A stretch of DNA of 64,000 nt, taken from contig NZ_JANHLC010000008.1 of assembly GCF_028682395.1 (NCBI RefSeq), forward strand, positions 62,001 to 126,000, written 5' to 3'. Both the position numbers and the translations under genes were made by a program. Positions 26,257-34,970 of this stretch are shown piece after piece (the first letter of the stretch is position 1; every line of letters begins with the position of its first letter). Source of the stretch: Pseudomonas putida (GTDB lineage Bacteria; Pseudomonadota; Gammaproteobacteria; Pseudomonadales; Pseudomonadaceae). The notes below the pieces were generated by a model. It searched no databases. It was not told the DNA's origin and saw nothing but the letters and a program-made list of their open reading frames with translations.

Positions 26257-27429
26257 ATGAACCGTTCACTACGCATCCTCTACAGCGCGCTGTTTCTCGC
26301 CCTGCTGCTGGGCCTGGGCCTGTGGTCACTGGGCAGCTTCCGCGGCTTCAGCACCCAGCCTGGCGACACCGTCCTGGACGGGCGCTGGACCAAGGCCGTC
26401 GAGAGCCATTACGACGACGAGTTCCCGATCAAGCGCCTGGGCACCAATCTCTGGGCCGCGCTGGATTTCACCCTGTTCAATGAAGGCCGTCCGGGCGTGG
26501 TGCTCGGCCGCGACCAATGGCTGTACAGCGACGAGGAGTTCAAGCCCACCGCCAATGCCGAGCAGAACCTGCAGGACAACTACGCGCTGGTCGAAGGCGT
26601 GCGCCAAACCCTCAAGGCCCGAGGCGTGCAGTTGGTCATGGCGATCGTGCCGGCCAAGGTGCGCCTCTATCCCGAGCATATTGGCGAGGTCCAACCGGCC
26701 GAGCTGCATGACGCGCTGTACCACGACTTCCATGCCCGGGTTGCCGCCGACAAAATCCTCGCCCCCGATCTACTGGCCCCCCTGCAAGCGGCCAAGCAGG
26801 ACGGCCGCCAGGTGTTCCTGCGCACCGACACCCACTGGACCCCGGCCGGCGCCGAAGTCGCCGCACGCCAATTGGGCCAGGCGATTGCCCGCCACGCGCC
26901 CCTGAGCGGCGAGCCCCAGCGCTTCATTACCCAAGCCCAGCAGACCGCGCCCTACAAAGGCGACCTGACGCGTTTCCTGCCGCTGGACCCGCTGTTCAGC
27001 AACCTGCTGCCCCCCGAGGAACCCCTGCAGCAACGTGCGACCCGCAGCGCCGAGGAAGCCGGCGACGACGCCCTGTTCAGCGAACGCGAAATACCGGTGG
27101 CGCTGGTCGGCACCAGCTACAGCGCCAACCCCAACTGGAACTTTGTCGGCGCCTTGAAACAGGCCCTGCACAGCGATGTCGTCAACTACTCCGAGGACGG
27201 TCACGGGCCAATCCTGCCGATGCTCGGCTACCTGCGCAGCGACGCGTTCAAACATGCTCCACCCCAGGTGCTGATCTGGGAGTTCCCCGAGCGCTACCTG
27301 CCCGTCGCCAACGAAATCGGCGATGCCGATCCGCAATGGGTCGCCGAACTCAAGGCCAACGGCAGCCGCCAACCGAACCTCGCCAGCAATGGCACGCCAT
27401 CCGAGGCGCCGAATTCGGCGCGAAACTGA
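26257..27429 (+). CDS. algJ: AlgJ, alginate O-acetylation protein
   Basis: The 390-residue protein has an uncleaved-looking signal anchor (residues 6-28) and an SGNH-type domain like that of AlgX, with DTHWTPAGAE near residues 190-199 and GTSYSANPNW near residue 286, the expected Asp/His and Ser catalytic positions. It accepts acetyl groups from AlgI in the periplasm for transfer to AlgX/alginate. It starts 11 bases after algI with a GAGGGG site. Confidence 0.95.
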   Translation: MNRSLRILYSALFLALLLGLGLWSLGSFRGFSTQPGDTVLDGRWTKAVESHYDDEFPIKRLGTNLWAALDFTLFNEGRPGVVLGRDQWLYSDEEFKPTANAEQNLQDNYALVEGVRQTLKARGVQLVMAIVPAKVRLYPEHIGEVQPAELHDALYHDFHARVAADKILAPDLLAPLQAAKQDGRQVFLRTDTHWTPAGAEVAARQLGQAIARHAPLSGEPQRFITQAQQTAPYKGDLTRFLPLDPLFSNLLPPEEPLQQRATRSAEEAGDDALFSEREIPVALVGTSYSANPNWNFVGALKQALHSDVVNYSEDGHGPILPMLGYLRSDAFKHAPPQVLIWEFPERYLPVANEIGDADPQWVAELKANGSRQPNLASNGTPSEAPNSARN

Positions 27430-27445
27430 AGAAGAGGTACCTACC

Positions 27446-28114
27446 ATGACCTTCATGACCACTCGCACCTTCGCCCGCAACCGCCACGTAAAAACCCTGG
27501 CCCTCGCGGCCGGCCTCAGCCTCTGTTCGTTGCAGGCCTGGGCCGGCGGCGATGCCGCGCTCTATGGCCCGGTGGCTCCAAAAGGGTCGAGCTTTGTGCG
27601 CTTGTTCAACGCCGGCAATCAGGAAGTCAACGCCAGCGTCGGCAATACCGCCCTCGGCGATGTGGCGCCCCTGGCCAGCAGCGATTTCGGCTTTATGCCC
27701 CAGGGCGACTACAGCGCCAAGGTCGGCAGCCAGACCACCCCGGTCAAGCTCGCCGCCGATCACTACTACACCCTGGTCAACACCAGCAGCGGCCAGCCGC
27801 AACTGATCGAAGAGCCGCCGTTCAAGAACAAGCAGAAATCCCTGGTGCGCGTGCAAAACCTGAGCGACCAGGCGCTGACCCTCAAGACCGCCGATGGCAA
27901 GACCGATGTGGTCAAGACCGTCGCCGCCAAGGGCCGGGGCGAACGCGAAATCAACCCGGTGAAAGTCAGCCTAGCCCTGTTCGACGGCGACAAGAAAGTC
28001 AGCGACCTCAAGCCCGTGGCCCTCGAGCGCGGTGAAGCGGCCGTGCTCTACGTCACCGGCAGCGGCAGCAACCTGGCACCCGTCTGGGTCAAGCGCCCGG
28101 TCTCGACGCGATAA
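27446..28114 (+). CDS. algF: AlgF, alginate O-acetylation adaptor
   Basis: ATG 27446 with GAGG 8 bases upstream gives 222 residues; the frame open to 27323 lies inside algJ. A signal peptide (LALAAGLSLCSLQAWA) is followed by two small beta-rich domains (DAALYGPVAPKGSSFVRLFN near residue 36; SLVRVQNLSDQALTLKT near residue 132). AlgF is a periplasmic protein needed for acetylation and reported to bridge AlgJ and AlgX. 113 bases separate it from algA. Confidence 0.95.
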   Translation: MTFMTTRTFARNRHVKTLALAAGLSLCSLQAWAGGDAALYGPVAPKGSSFVRLFNAGNQEVNASVGNTALGDVAPLASSDFGFMPQGDYSAKVGSQTTPVKLAADHYYTLVNTSSGQPQLIEEPPFKNKQKSLVRVQNLSDQALTLKTADGKTDVVKTVAAKGRGEREINPVKVSLALFDGDKKVSDLKPVALERGEAAVLYVTGSGSNLAPVWVKRPVSTR

Positions 28115-28227
28115 CCGCAGTTGCAAGCCAAAACCCGGCTTGTCGCAGCTTCCCGGACAAGAACAAGAGAGTGAAACGACAGAACGCAGTAGCTCTGACC
28201 CCATACGCTATATGAAGGAGTAACAAC

Positions 28228-29679
28228 ATGATTCCGGTAATTTTGTCAGGTGGTAGCGGCTCACGTCTTTGGCCGCTTTCGCGCAAACAGTTCCCCAAGC
28301 AATTCCTCGCCCTGACCGGCGAGCACACCTTGTTCCAGCAAACCCTCGAACGCCTGGTCTTCGACGGCATGCAGGCGCCGATTGTGGTCTGCAACAAGGA
28401 CCACCGCTTTATCGTCAACGAGCAGTTGAGCAGCCGCAAACTCGCCACCCAGGCCATCGTGATGGAGCCGTTCGGGCGCAACACCGCCCCGGCCGTGGCC
28501 TTGACCGCGATGCTGTTGCTCAATGAAGGCCGCGACGAGTTAATGCTGGTACTGCCGGCCGACCATGTGATCGACGACCAGAAAGCCCTGCAACGCGCCT
28601 TGGCCCTCGCCACCGTGGCCGCCGAGCGCGGCGAAATGGTGCTGTTTGGCGTGCCGGCAACCAAGCCGGAAACCGGCTACGGCTATATCAAGTCGAGCAA
28701 CGATGCGCTGCTGCCCAAAGGCGTCAGCCGGGTGGCACAGTTTGTCGAGAAGCCCGATGAAAAGCGCGCCAGCGAATTTGTCCGTGCCGGCGGTTACTTC
28801 TGGAACAGCGGGATGTTCCTGTTCCGCGCCAGCCGTTATCTGGAGGAGTTGAAAAAACACGACCCGGATATCTACGACACCTGCCTGTTGACCCTCGAAC
28901 GCAGCGAGCGCGAAGACGACACCATCAGCATCGACGAAGCCACCTTTGCCTGCTGCCCCGACAACTCCATCGACTATGCGGTGATGGAAAAGACCCAGCG
29001 CGCCTGCGTCGTACCGCTCAGCGCCGGCTGGAGCGATGTCGGCTGCTGGTCTTCGCTGTGGGACGTCAACGAGAAGGACGACAACGGCAACGTGACCAAG
29101 GGCGACGTGGTCGTCCAGGACAGCCACAACTGCATGATCCACGGCAACGGCAAACTGGTGTCGGTGATCGGCCTGGAGAATATCGTGGTGGTGGAAACCA
29201 AGGACGCCATGATGATCGCCCACAAGGACAAGGTGCAGGGCGTCAAGCAGATGGTCAACACCCTGAACGAGCAGGGCCGCAGCGAAACCCAGAACCATTG
29301 CGAAGTTTACCGGCCGTGGGGTTCCTATGACTCGGTGGACATGGGCGGGCGTTTCCAGGTCAAGCACATCTCGGTCAAACCGGGGGCCTGCCTGTCATTG
29401 CAGATGCACCACCACCGCGCCGAACACTGGATTGTCGTCTCGGGTACCGCCGAAGTGACCTGTGACGAAAACGTGTTCCTGCTCACCGAAAACCAGTCGA
29501 CCTATATCCCCATTGCCTCGGTGCACCGCCTGCGCAACCCGGGCAAGATTCCCCTGGAGATTATCGAGGTACAGTCGGGCAGCTACCTGGGCGAAGACGA
29601 TATCGAGCGTTTCGAGGATATCTACGGGCGCTCGACGCCCATCGAACGCGGGGTATCGGTAAAAACCATCGCCCAGTAA
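28228..29679 (+). CDS. algA: AlgA, mannose-1-phosphate guanylyltransferase / mannose-6-phosphate isomerase
   Basis: The 483-residue bifunctional type II enzyme begins MIPVILSGGSGSRLWPLSRK, the GDP-mannose pyrophosphorylase signature, with PAATKPETGYGYIK-like VPATKPETGYGYIK and FVEKPDEKRA further on. The C-terminal cupin (about 350-475) carries the PMI metal segment MHHHRAEHWIVVSGTAEV. It supplies GDP-mannose to AlgD from fructose-6-phosphate, together with AlgC, which is not in the window. Last gene of the operon, ending at a strong terminator. Confidence 0.97.
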   Translation: MIPVILSGGSGSRLWPLSRKQFPKQFLALTGEHTLFQQTLERLVFDGMQAPIVVCNKDHRFIVNEQLSSRKLATQAIVMEPFGRNTAPAVALTAMLLLNEGRDELMLVLPADHVIDDQKALQRALALATVAAERGEMVLFGVPATKPETGYGYIKSSNDALLPKGVSRVAQFVEKPDEKRASEFVRAGGYFWNSGMFLFRASRYLEELKKHDPDIYDTCLLTLERSEREDDTISIDEATFACCPDNSIDYAVMEKTQRACVVPLSAGWSDVGCWSSLWDVNEKDDNGNVTKGDVVVQDSHNCMIHGNGKLVSVIGLENIVVVETKDAMMIAHKDKVQGVKQMVNTLNEQGRSETQNHCEVYRPWGSYDSVDMGGRFQVKHISVKPGACLSLQMHHHRAEHWIVVSGTAEVTCDENVFLLTENQSTYIPIASVHRLRNPGKIPLEIIEVQSGSYLGEDDIERFEDIYGRSTPIERGVSVKTIAQ

Positions 29680-29699
29680 CCGGCGACAAGAGCAAAACG

Positions 29700-29758
29700 A
29701 AAAGCCCCCGAGCCTGTACCTGCGTCCCCTATCCGCAGGTGAAGGTCCGGGGGCTTTT
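29700..29758. terminator. Bidirectional terminator shared by algA and the small gene at 29771-30085
   Basis: AAAAGCCCCCG (29700-29710) pairs perfectly with CGGGGGCTTTT (29748-29758). The loop carries a nested stem of ACCTGCG with CGCAGGT. A-runs and T-runs on both outer sides let it end transcription from either direction. It starts 21 bases after the algA stop and 13 bases from the stop of the convergent small gene. Confidence 0.88.
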
Positions 29759-29770
29759 CCCTTTGCGCGC

Positions 29771-30085
29771 CTACAGTTTGCGGGAGGGACTTGAAGAACC
29801 CTGTAACTGCTTTTGGCGGTCTGTTGGGGCACAGAACTGCGCGCGGGTCAGCTGGCTGGTGTCCGATTTCATGCGGACTTCGCTGAACCGGTTGCCAAGT
29901 GCCGTACAGAATCTGGCAAACACATCGCCCCGGCAATGTTCACGCACGATCTTGTCTACATCAGGATCGATTTGATACCCACGTGTGCCAACCTGCAAGG
30001 TCGACTGGCCTCTGCCTGGTTCGTTAGATCGCCCCCCGGAGAGGCTTATGGGCTCCGGGCCTTGGTACCCGTTGATACTGGTCAT
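29771..30085 (-). CDS. Small hypothetical protein convergent with algA
   Basis: The 104-residue frame starts at ATG 30085 with AGGAG exactly 6 bases upstream, and its stop lies next to the shared terminator; these two features support a real gene. The protein is polar, without signal or TM segment: a Gly/Ser/Pro-rich N-terminus (GYQGPEPISLSGGRS), then a charged segment with three cysteines (HCRGD, FCTAL, QFCAP) and a basic Ser-rich tail. Third codon positions are less GC-rich than in neighbouring genes, hinting at later acquisition. I recognise no family and propose no function. Confidence 0.6.
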   Translation of the reverse strand: MTSINGYQGPEPISLSGGRSNEPGRGQSTLQVGTRGYQIDPDVDKIVREHCRGDVFARFCTALGNRFSEVRMKSDTSQLTRAQFCAPTDRQKQLQGSSSPSRKL

Positions 30086-30298
30086 CTGCAACTCCTGCGA
30101 CAGTTCTGGACAATGCTCCTCTCGCCAGGCCAGCTAGACTTCTGGTAGGTGCCGGGTGCATTTACACCGTGCGCACGCTAGCAGAGCTGTAGGACCAAAA
30201 CCCTAGGATTACGCTGAAATGTCCAGGTGCTGCCCGCCCATGGCCAGCGACCCCCACCCTTGGTTAGGATGCCCGTCTACTCGCGTCGAGGTTTACCC

Positions 30299-30763
30299 AT
30301 GTTTATAGGCGTTGCGCTGATCATCACCTGGCTGGTGCTGCTGTTGCGCTACCCGTCCAAGGCCCTGCCGGTTTCCCTCGCCGCCCTCTGCGGGCTGGGC
30401 CTGGTGGCCCTCTGGGTGTCCTGGCTCGACAGCCGCGAAGCGCAGCAACTGGCTCGCCTGGATATGCTGATCCGCTACGCCCCGCAGCACTGCCCGGCCG
30501 ACCGGCCGCTGCACCTGGTCATGAAGAACGACAATCCGGTCCCCCTGGTAGAATTGCGCTGGCGCATCGCGGCCTATGCCCCGGGCGACACGGTCAACCT
30601 TGCGGAAAACCTCTACGCGGCGCCGCGCTATCGGGGCCCCGGCCAGTTGCAGGCCGGGGCGACCTGGGAAGACTGCCTGCCCATGCCACCGCTGCGGCCC
30701 GGTTACCGCCCGCAAACCCTGGAGTTTCGTGCCGAGCGCTTACAGGGTAGTTTCTCCGATTGA
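30299..30763 (+). CDS. Hypothetical protein with two N-terminal membrane helices
   Basis: ATG 30299 has GAGGT 6 bases upstream and gives 154 residues; the open frame further upstream is ignored. Residues 1-19 (IGVALIITWLVLLL) and 25-46 (VSLAALCGLGLVALWVSWL) are TM helices. The remaining ~105 residues form a soluble domain with HLVMKNDNPVPLVELRWRIAA and a C-terminal PGYRPQTLEFRAER, a beta-rich layout. Similar small proteins occur across Pseudomonas as uncharacterised membrane proteins. It lies 38 bases before the SDR gene in the same direction, so cotranscription is likely. Confidence 0.7.
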   Translation: MFIGVALIITWLVLLLRYPSKALPVSLAALCGLGLVALWVSWLDSREAQQLARLDMLIRYAPQHCPADRPLHLVMKNDNPVPLVELRWRIAAYAPGDTVNLAENLYAAPRYRGPGQLQAGATWEDCLPMPPLRPGYRPQTLEFRAERLQGSFSD

Positions 30764-30801
30764 TCCACTCGCCTTTTCAGCTTCAGCACAAGGACCGCGC
30801 C

Positions 30802-31626
30802 ATGCCCGTTGCACTGATCACCGGTTGTTCCAGCGGCATTGGCCGCGCATTGGCTCAGGCCTTCAAGGCCGCCGGCTATAACGTCCTGGCCACCGCCCGC
30901 AAACCTGAAGACCTCGCCGCGCTGGAGGCCGAGGGCCTGGTGGCGCTGCCCCTGGATGTCAATGACGGCCCGGCCCTGGAGGCCCTGAGTGAGTGGATCA
31001 ATCAGCAATTCGGCGGCCTTGATGTGCTGATCAACAATGCCGGCTATGGCGCCATGGGCCCGCTGCTCGATGGCGGCGTCGATTCGATGCGGCGCCAATT
31101 CGAAACCAATGTGTTTTCTGTGGTCGGCGTAACCCGTGCGATGTTCCCTGTGTTGCGGCGCAGCCGTGGGTTGGTGGTCAATATCGGCAGCGTGTCCGGG
31201 GTGCTGGTCACGCCGTTCGCCGGTGCCTACTGCGCCTCCAAGGCTGCCGTCCATGCGCTGAGCGACGCCTTGCGCATGGAGCTGGCGCCCTTTGGCATTC
31301 AGGTGATGGAGGTGCAGCCGGGCGCCATCGCCTCCAGCTTCGCCAAGCATGCCGGGCATGCCGCCGAACAACTGCTCAATGAGCAGTCACCCTGGTGGCC
31401 GCTGCGCGAGGGTATCCGCGCCCGGGCCAAGGCGTCCCAGGACCAGCCGACCCCGGCCGGCGAGTTTGCCGCCGATGTGCTCAAGGCCGTGGGGCAAACG
31501 CACCCGCCCCGCCTGCTGCGCCTGGGCAATGGCAGCCGGGCGCTACCGCTGCTGGCCAGCCTGCTGCCCAAGGGGTTGCTGGAAAAAGTGCTGATGAAGC
31601 GCTTTGGCTTGAACAAACATCTGTAG
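30802..31626 (+). CDS. Short-chain dehydrogenase/reductase
   Basis: This 274-residue classical SDR has the cofactor motif TGCSSGIG at residues 7-14, NNAGYG near residue 80, and the catalytic Ser (IGSVSG) and YCASK (Tyr-x-x-x-Lys) around residues 132-152. The variable C-terminal region is about 40 residues longer than the shortest members and includes DQPTPAGEFAADVLKAV. Substrate cannot be told; such proteins often act on lipids, retinol-like or keto compounds. ATG 30802 follows an AGGA site. Confidence 0.85.
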   Translation: MPVALITGCSSGIGRALAQAFKAAGYNVLATARKPEDLAALEAEGLVALPLDVNDGPALEALSEWINQQFGGLDVLINNAGYGAMGPLLDGGVDSMRRQFETNVFSVVGVTRAMFPVLRRSRGLVVNIGSVSGVLVTPFAGAYCASKAAVHALSDALRMELAPFGIQVMEVQPGAIASSFAKHAGHAAEQLLNEQSPWWPLREGIRARAKASQDQPTPAGEFAADVLKAVGQTHPPRLLRLGNGSRALPLLASLLPKGLLEKVLMKRFGLNKHL

Positions 31627-31706
31627 CCGGCAGGGCCAGCAGAACGGCGCCTGCGGCAGCAGCTACAGGGCTACTCCAGGCGGATCCTGCGACCGTAGCG
31701 CTGTAC

Positions 31707-32573
31707 TTACTCGGCCTCGGCCGCAGGCTTCACCACCACGGTGCAGGTAATCCCCGCGGCGAGCAGCACGTCGTCCGGCACTCCGTCGAGATGGATGCGC
31801 ACCGGCACCCGCTGGGCCAGCCGCACCCAGTTGAACGTCGGGTTGACGTCGGCAATCAGCTCGCGACTCTCGGGGTTGTCACGGTCGTAGATACCGCGGG
31901 AAATGCTCTCCACATGGCCGGTCATCACCTGGCCGCTCATCAGTTGCATTTCAGCCTGGTCACCGACCCGCACATGGGGCAGCTTGGTCTCTTCGAAAAA
32001 CCCATAGACCCAGAACGAATTCATATCGACCACGGCCATTTTCGGCTCGCCAATCCGCGCGTAATCGCCACGGTGCACGTTCAGGTTGGTCACATAACCG
32101 TCCACCGCCGCCAGCACCTGGGTGCGCTTCAAATTCAGTTCGGCAGCCTCCAGTTGTGCCTGGGCATGCTGGTAATCGGCCAGGGCCGAGTCGGCGATAT
32201 TGCTCGCGTCGTCACGGTTCTCGCGCGAGATCACCAGGTTGTCCAGATCCGCCCGGCGATGGGCATTGACCTTGCGCATTTCCCAGGTGGCTTTCTTCGA
32301 GGCCACCAGCGCCTGGGCCTGCTTGACCGCGATGCGGTAGTGCTCAGGATCGATCTGCATCAGCAGGTCACCCTTTTTCACCAACTGGTTATCGCGCACG
32401 GGCACGTCGACCACCTCGCCGGTGACATCCGCCGCCACGTTGATAATGTCCGCACGTACCCGCCCATCACGGGTCCAGGGCGTGTGCATGTAATGCTCCC
32501 AGAGCGTGTGGCCGATCCAGATCGCGAGGGCCAGGACCAACAGGGTGGCGATCAGGCTGAACAGCTTTTTCAT
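31707..32573 (-). CDS. HlyD-family periplasmic adaptor (AaeA-like)
   Basis: This 288-residue membrane-fusion protein has an N-terminal TM anchor (residues 4-24), a biotinyl-lipoyl half-motif (VAADVTGEVVDVPVRDNQLVKKGDLL) from about residue 47, a coiled-coil hairpin (about 80-150) and the second half LAAVDGYVTNLNVHRGDYA. It fits the adaptor of a FUSC/AaeB efflux pump, last gene of the leftward set outer-membrane lipoprotein, FUSC, DUF1656, HlyD. AaeAB of E. coli exports aromatic carboxylic acids; the substrate here is inferred only by family. Confidence 0.88.
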   Translation of the reverse strand: MKKLFSLIATLLVLALAIWIGHTLWEHYMHTPWTRDGRVRADIINVAADVTGEVVDVPVRDNQLVKKGDLLMQIDPEHYRIAVKQAQALVASKKATWEMRKVNAHRRADLDNLVISRENRDDASNIADSALADYQHAQAQLEAAELNLKRTQVLAAVDGYVTNLNVHRGDYARIGEPKMAVVDMNSFWVYGFFEETKLPHVRVGDQAEMQLMSGQVMTGHVESISRGIYDRDNPESRELIADVNPTFNWVRLAQRVPVRIHLDGVPDDVLLAAGITCTVVVKPAAEAE

Positions 32574-32583
32574 CAGGTCGTTC

Positions 32584-32784
32584 TCAACGGTAAACAGTGA
32601 GCGCCATGGCGCCGAAAATGCAGCAGAACAGGCTCAGGCGCAGCAACGCCGGGTGCCAGAAAAACCGGTAGCCGTCATACCCGGCGATAAAACGGTCCAG
32701 CGCCCAGGCCACGCCGGCAGCGATCAGGAACATCAAGGTCATGGTCGGCATATACACGCCATGAAAGGCGATCTCACGGGGCAT
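32584..32784 (-). CDS. DUF1656 small inner-membrane protein of the efflux set
   Basis: The 66-residue protein starts at ATG 32784, inside the end of the FUSC gene (11-base overlap). It begins MPREIAFHGVYMPTM, the conserved DUF1656 opening, and has two TM helices (about 14-30 and 44-64). DUF1656 proteins (AaeX-like) regularly sit between FUSC and HlyD genes; their role is not defined. The upstream extension of the frame to 32907 is a FUSC shadow. Confidence 0.87.
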   Translation of the reverse strand: MPREIAFHGVYMPTMTLMFLIAAGVAWALDRFIAGYDGYRFFWHPALLRLSLFCCIFGAMALTVYR

Positions 32785-34960
32785 GGGGCAGTCCTTGGGG
32801 CTTGGCGTAGGCGGCCAGGGGCGATTGCGGGTCGAGTAGCGAGGTGCGGATAAAATGCAGGTAGCTCTGTACCCGACGCAGGGCCGAGGTGTCGAAGTGC
32901 CGGGCAAAGGGTTCGTCGGTGGCCTGTACGCGGCTGATGGCGTGGTCGACAGCGATCAGCCCGCGCTCCAGATTGCTCGCGCTCGGTTGCAGGAACAGCC
33001 GCACCAGGGACCGCCCCATCACGCGGATCGCCTGACGCCAGGGCTGCGACTCGGCATAGGCCGGGTGCACCGGCAGGATCGCCTGCTCCTTGCGCAATTC
33101 GATAATCGCGTGGCCGACCTCCAGCACCACGAACATCCAGCGCAGCAGCTCGCTCTGTACCTTCGGCTGGCCGGCCGCCAGGCCGTAGGCCTGGTGCAGC
33201 AGGTCGCGAGTGCGGCTCTCGAAGCTCGAACCCAAGCCGCGCAGCTTGCCGCTGATGGCATAGACCACCTGCTCGCGCAGGTCGGCTTCCAGCCGGCGCC
33301 ACAGCCAGCGGCTGTTGGGCGGCAGGATGATCGCCCCGGCTGCGGCACACACCAGCATGCCCATGACCATGGCGATGTAGTCATTGATAAAGGTGTAGGG
33401 GTTGTAGATCGTCAGGTTGTCCGGCACCGAACCGGTGCTGAAAAAGATCAGCAGCCCCAGGCCGACCCCGGCAAAGCGCGGCCGCGAAGACAGGAACGCG
33501 CCCAGCACGATGACCGGCGCGAGCATCACGCACAGCAGCGGGAAGCCATCGATAAAGGGGAACACGAAGAACATTTCGACAAACCCGATCAGGGCCCCGA
33601 GAAACGTCCCGCAAGCCATCTGGAAGGCCATGCGCTTGGGGTTCGGCGTGGCGGCCGAGAGGCCGACAGTCGCCGCGGCAATCAGGGTCATGGTCGCCCC
33701 GCTCGGCCAGGCCGTGGCCACCCAGTAACTGCCCAGCACAATCAGGATAAAGGCCGCGCGCACGCCCGAAGCCGTGGCCGCCAGCCAATTGGTCTGGGGC
33801 GTGAAGGGCTCGTCCCACTGCTCGCGCGCATGGCTGTGATCGGCCAGGGACGCATGGGTCTGGGCATAGCCATGCATCTCATCGACAAAGCGATAGAGCA
33901 GTTCATAGGCGGTATGAAAATCCAGCTGTTCGCCCGCGCTGGGACTGCTCTCCTGGAACTGCGTACGCAAGCTGCGCACTCGCTCGGGAAGCCCCTGTTT
34001 ATAGGCCGCCAACTCCGTCGCCAGGCGCGCCGCATCGGCGTCGGTCAGGGCCCGCCCGGAAAAACCGTCGAGCAGTTCGGCCAGGTCCTGCAAGCCCGGG
34101 CGAATCGCCGCCACCACCGCATCAGAGCCGCTGCCGTGCAGGCGTTCGAGCAATTGGTGCAGGGCATTGAAGCGCGTGGTCAGGGCCATGAATTCGCTGT
34201 TCAGGCGACTCAACCGACCGTTGCGTCGCCGCATGTGCGGGTCTTCGAATACCGTCACGCTGCGCAGCCCCTCCAGGCCGACCGCCTCGGCGATAAAGCG
34301 CACATTGCTCGCCTCGAAATTATCCCGCCGGCTGCGCCCGCGCAGGCCGTCGGTGACAAACAGCGCAAACACCCCAAAGCGCTGGTACAGCGCATTGCGC
34401 ATTGCCGCACTGGCGGTCTGCGGCAGGATCGCCGCGCTGACCAGGGTGGCGCAGAGAATCCCCAGGGAGATCTCCAGCACCCGCCAGACCGCCGCCATAA
34501 AGGCACCTTCCGGATGAGCCAGGGCCGGCAGGCCGACCATCGCCGCGGTGTAGCCCGCCAAGACAAAACCATAGGCCCGAAAGTTACGGCAGCGCGCGGC
34601 ACCGGCCGAGCAGATACCGACCCAGATCGCCAGCGAACCGAGAAACAGCTCGGTGTTCTGCGCGAACAGGGCAATCAGCGCAACCATCACCGAGGAGCCG
34701 GCCAATGTGCCGAGAAAGCGATAGAAGCTCTTGGCAAACACCTGGCCGCTTTGCGGCTGCATGACGATAAATACCGTGATCATCGCTGTGCGTGGTTGCG
34801 GCAACTCCAGGCGCATCGCCAGCCACAAGGTCAGAAACGCGGCAATCAACACCTTGAAGATGTACACCCAGGTCACGCCGTCACTGCGTGCCCAGTCAAA
34901 GAAACCGCGGCGCCATTCCAGGGAATACAGCCAGCGCAACGGTGCGGGCAAGGGAGTCAT
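32774..34960 (-). CDS. FUSC-family inner-membrane efflux transporter (AaeB-like)
   Basis: ATG 34960 with GAGAAGG upstream gives 728 residues; the frame continues open into the preceding gene, but that is shadow. The protein has the duplicated FUSC design: a first TM cluster (about 20-185, beginning WVYIFKVLIAAFLTLWLAMRLELPQPRTAM), a cytoplasmic domain (about 190-385), a second TM cluster (about 395-545) and a C-terminal soluble domain. It is the pump of the tripartite system with the adjacent HlyD and outer-membrane proteins. Confidence 0.9.
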   Translation of the reverse strand: MTPLPAPLRWLYSLEWRRGFFDWARSDGVTWVYIFKVLIAAFLTLWLAMRLELPQPRTAMITVFIVMQPQSGQVFAKSFYRFLGTLAGSSVMVALIALFAQNTELFLGSLAIWVGICSAGAARCRNFRAYGFVLAGYTAAMVGLPALAHPEGAFMAAVWRVLEISLGILCATLVSAAILPQTASAAMRNALYQRFGVFALFVTDGLRGRSRRDNFEASNVRFIAEAVGLEGLRSVTVFEDPHMRRRNGRLSRLNSEFMALTTRFNALHQLLERLHGSGSDAVVAAIRPGLQDLAELLDGFSGRALTDADAARLATELAAYKQGLPERVRSLRTQFQESSPSAGEQLDFHTAYELLYRFVDEMHGYAQTHASLADHSHAREQWDEPFTPQTNWLAATASGVRAAFILIVLGSYWVATAWPSGATMTLIAAATVGLSAATPNPKRMAFQMACGTFLGALIGFVEMFFVFPFIDGFPLLCVMLAPVIVLGAFLSSRPRFAGVGLGLLIFFSTGSVPDNLTIYNPYTFINDYIAMVMGMLVCAAAGAIILPPNSRWLWRRLEADLREQVVYAISGKLRGLGSSFESRTRDLLHQAYGLAAGQPKVQSELLRWMFVVLEVGHAIIELRKEQAILPVHPAYAESQPWRQAIRVMGRSLVRLFLQPSASNLERGLIAVDHAISRVQATDEPFARHFDTSALRRVQSYLHFIRTSLLDPQSPLAAYAKPQGLPHAP

Positions 34961-34970
34961 TGCGGCCTTC

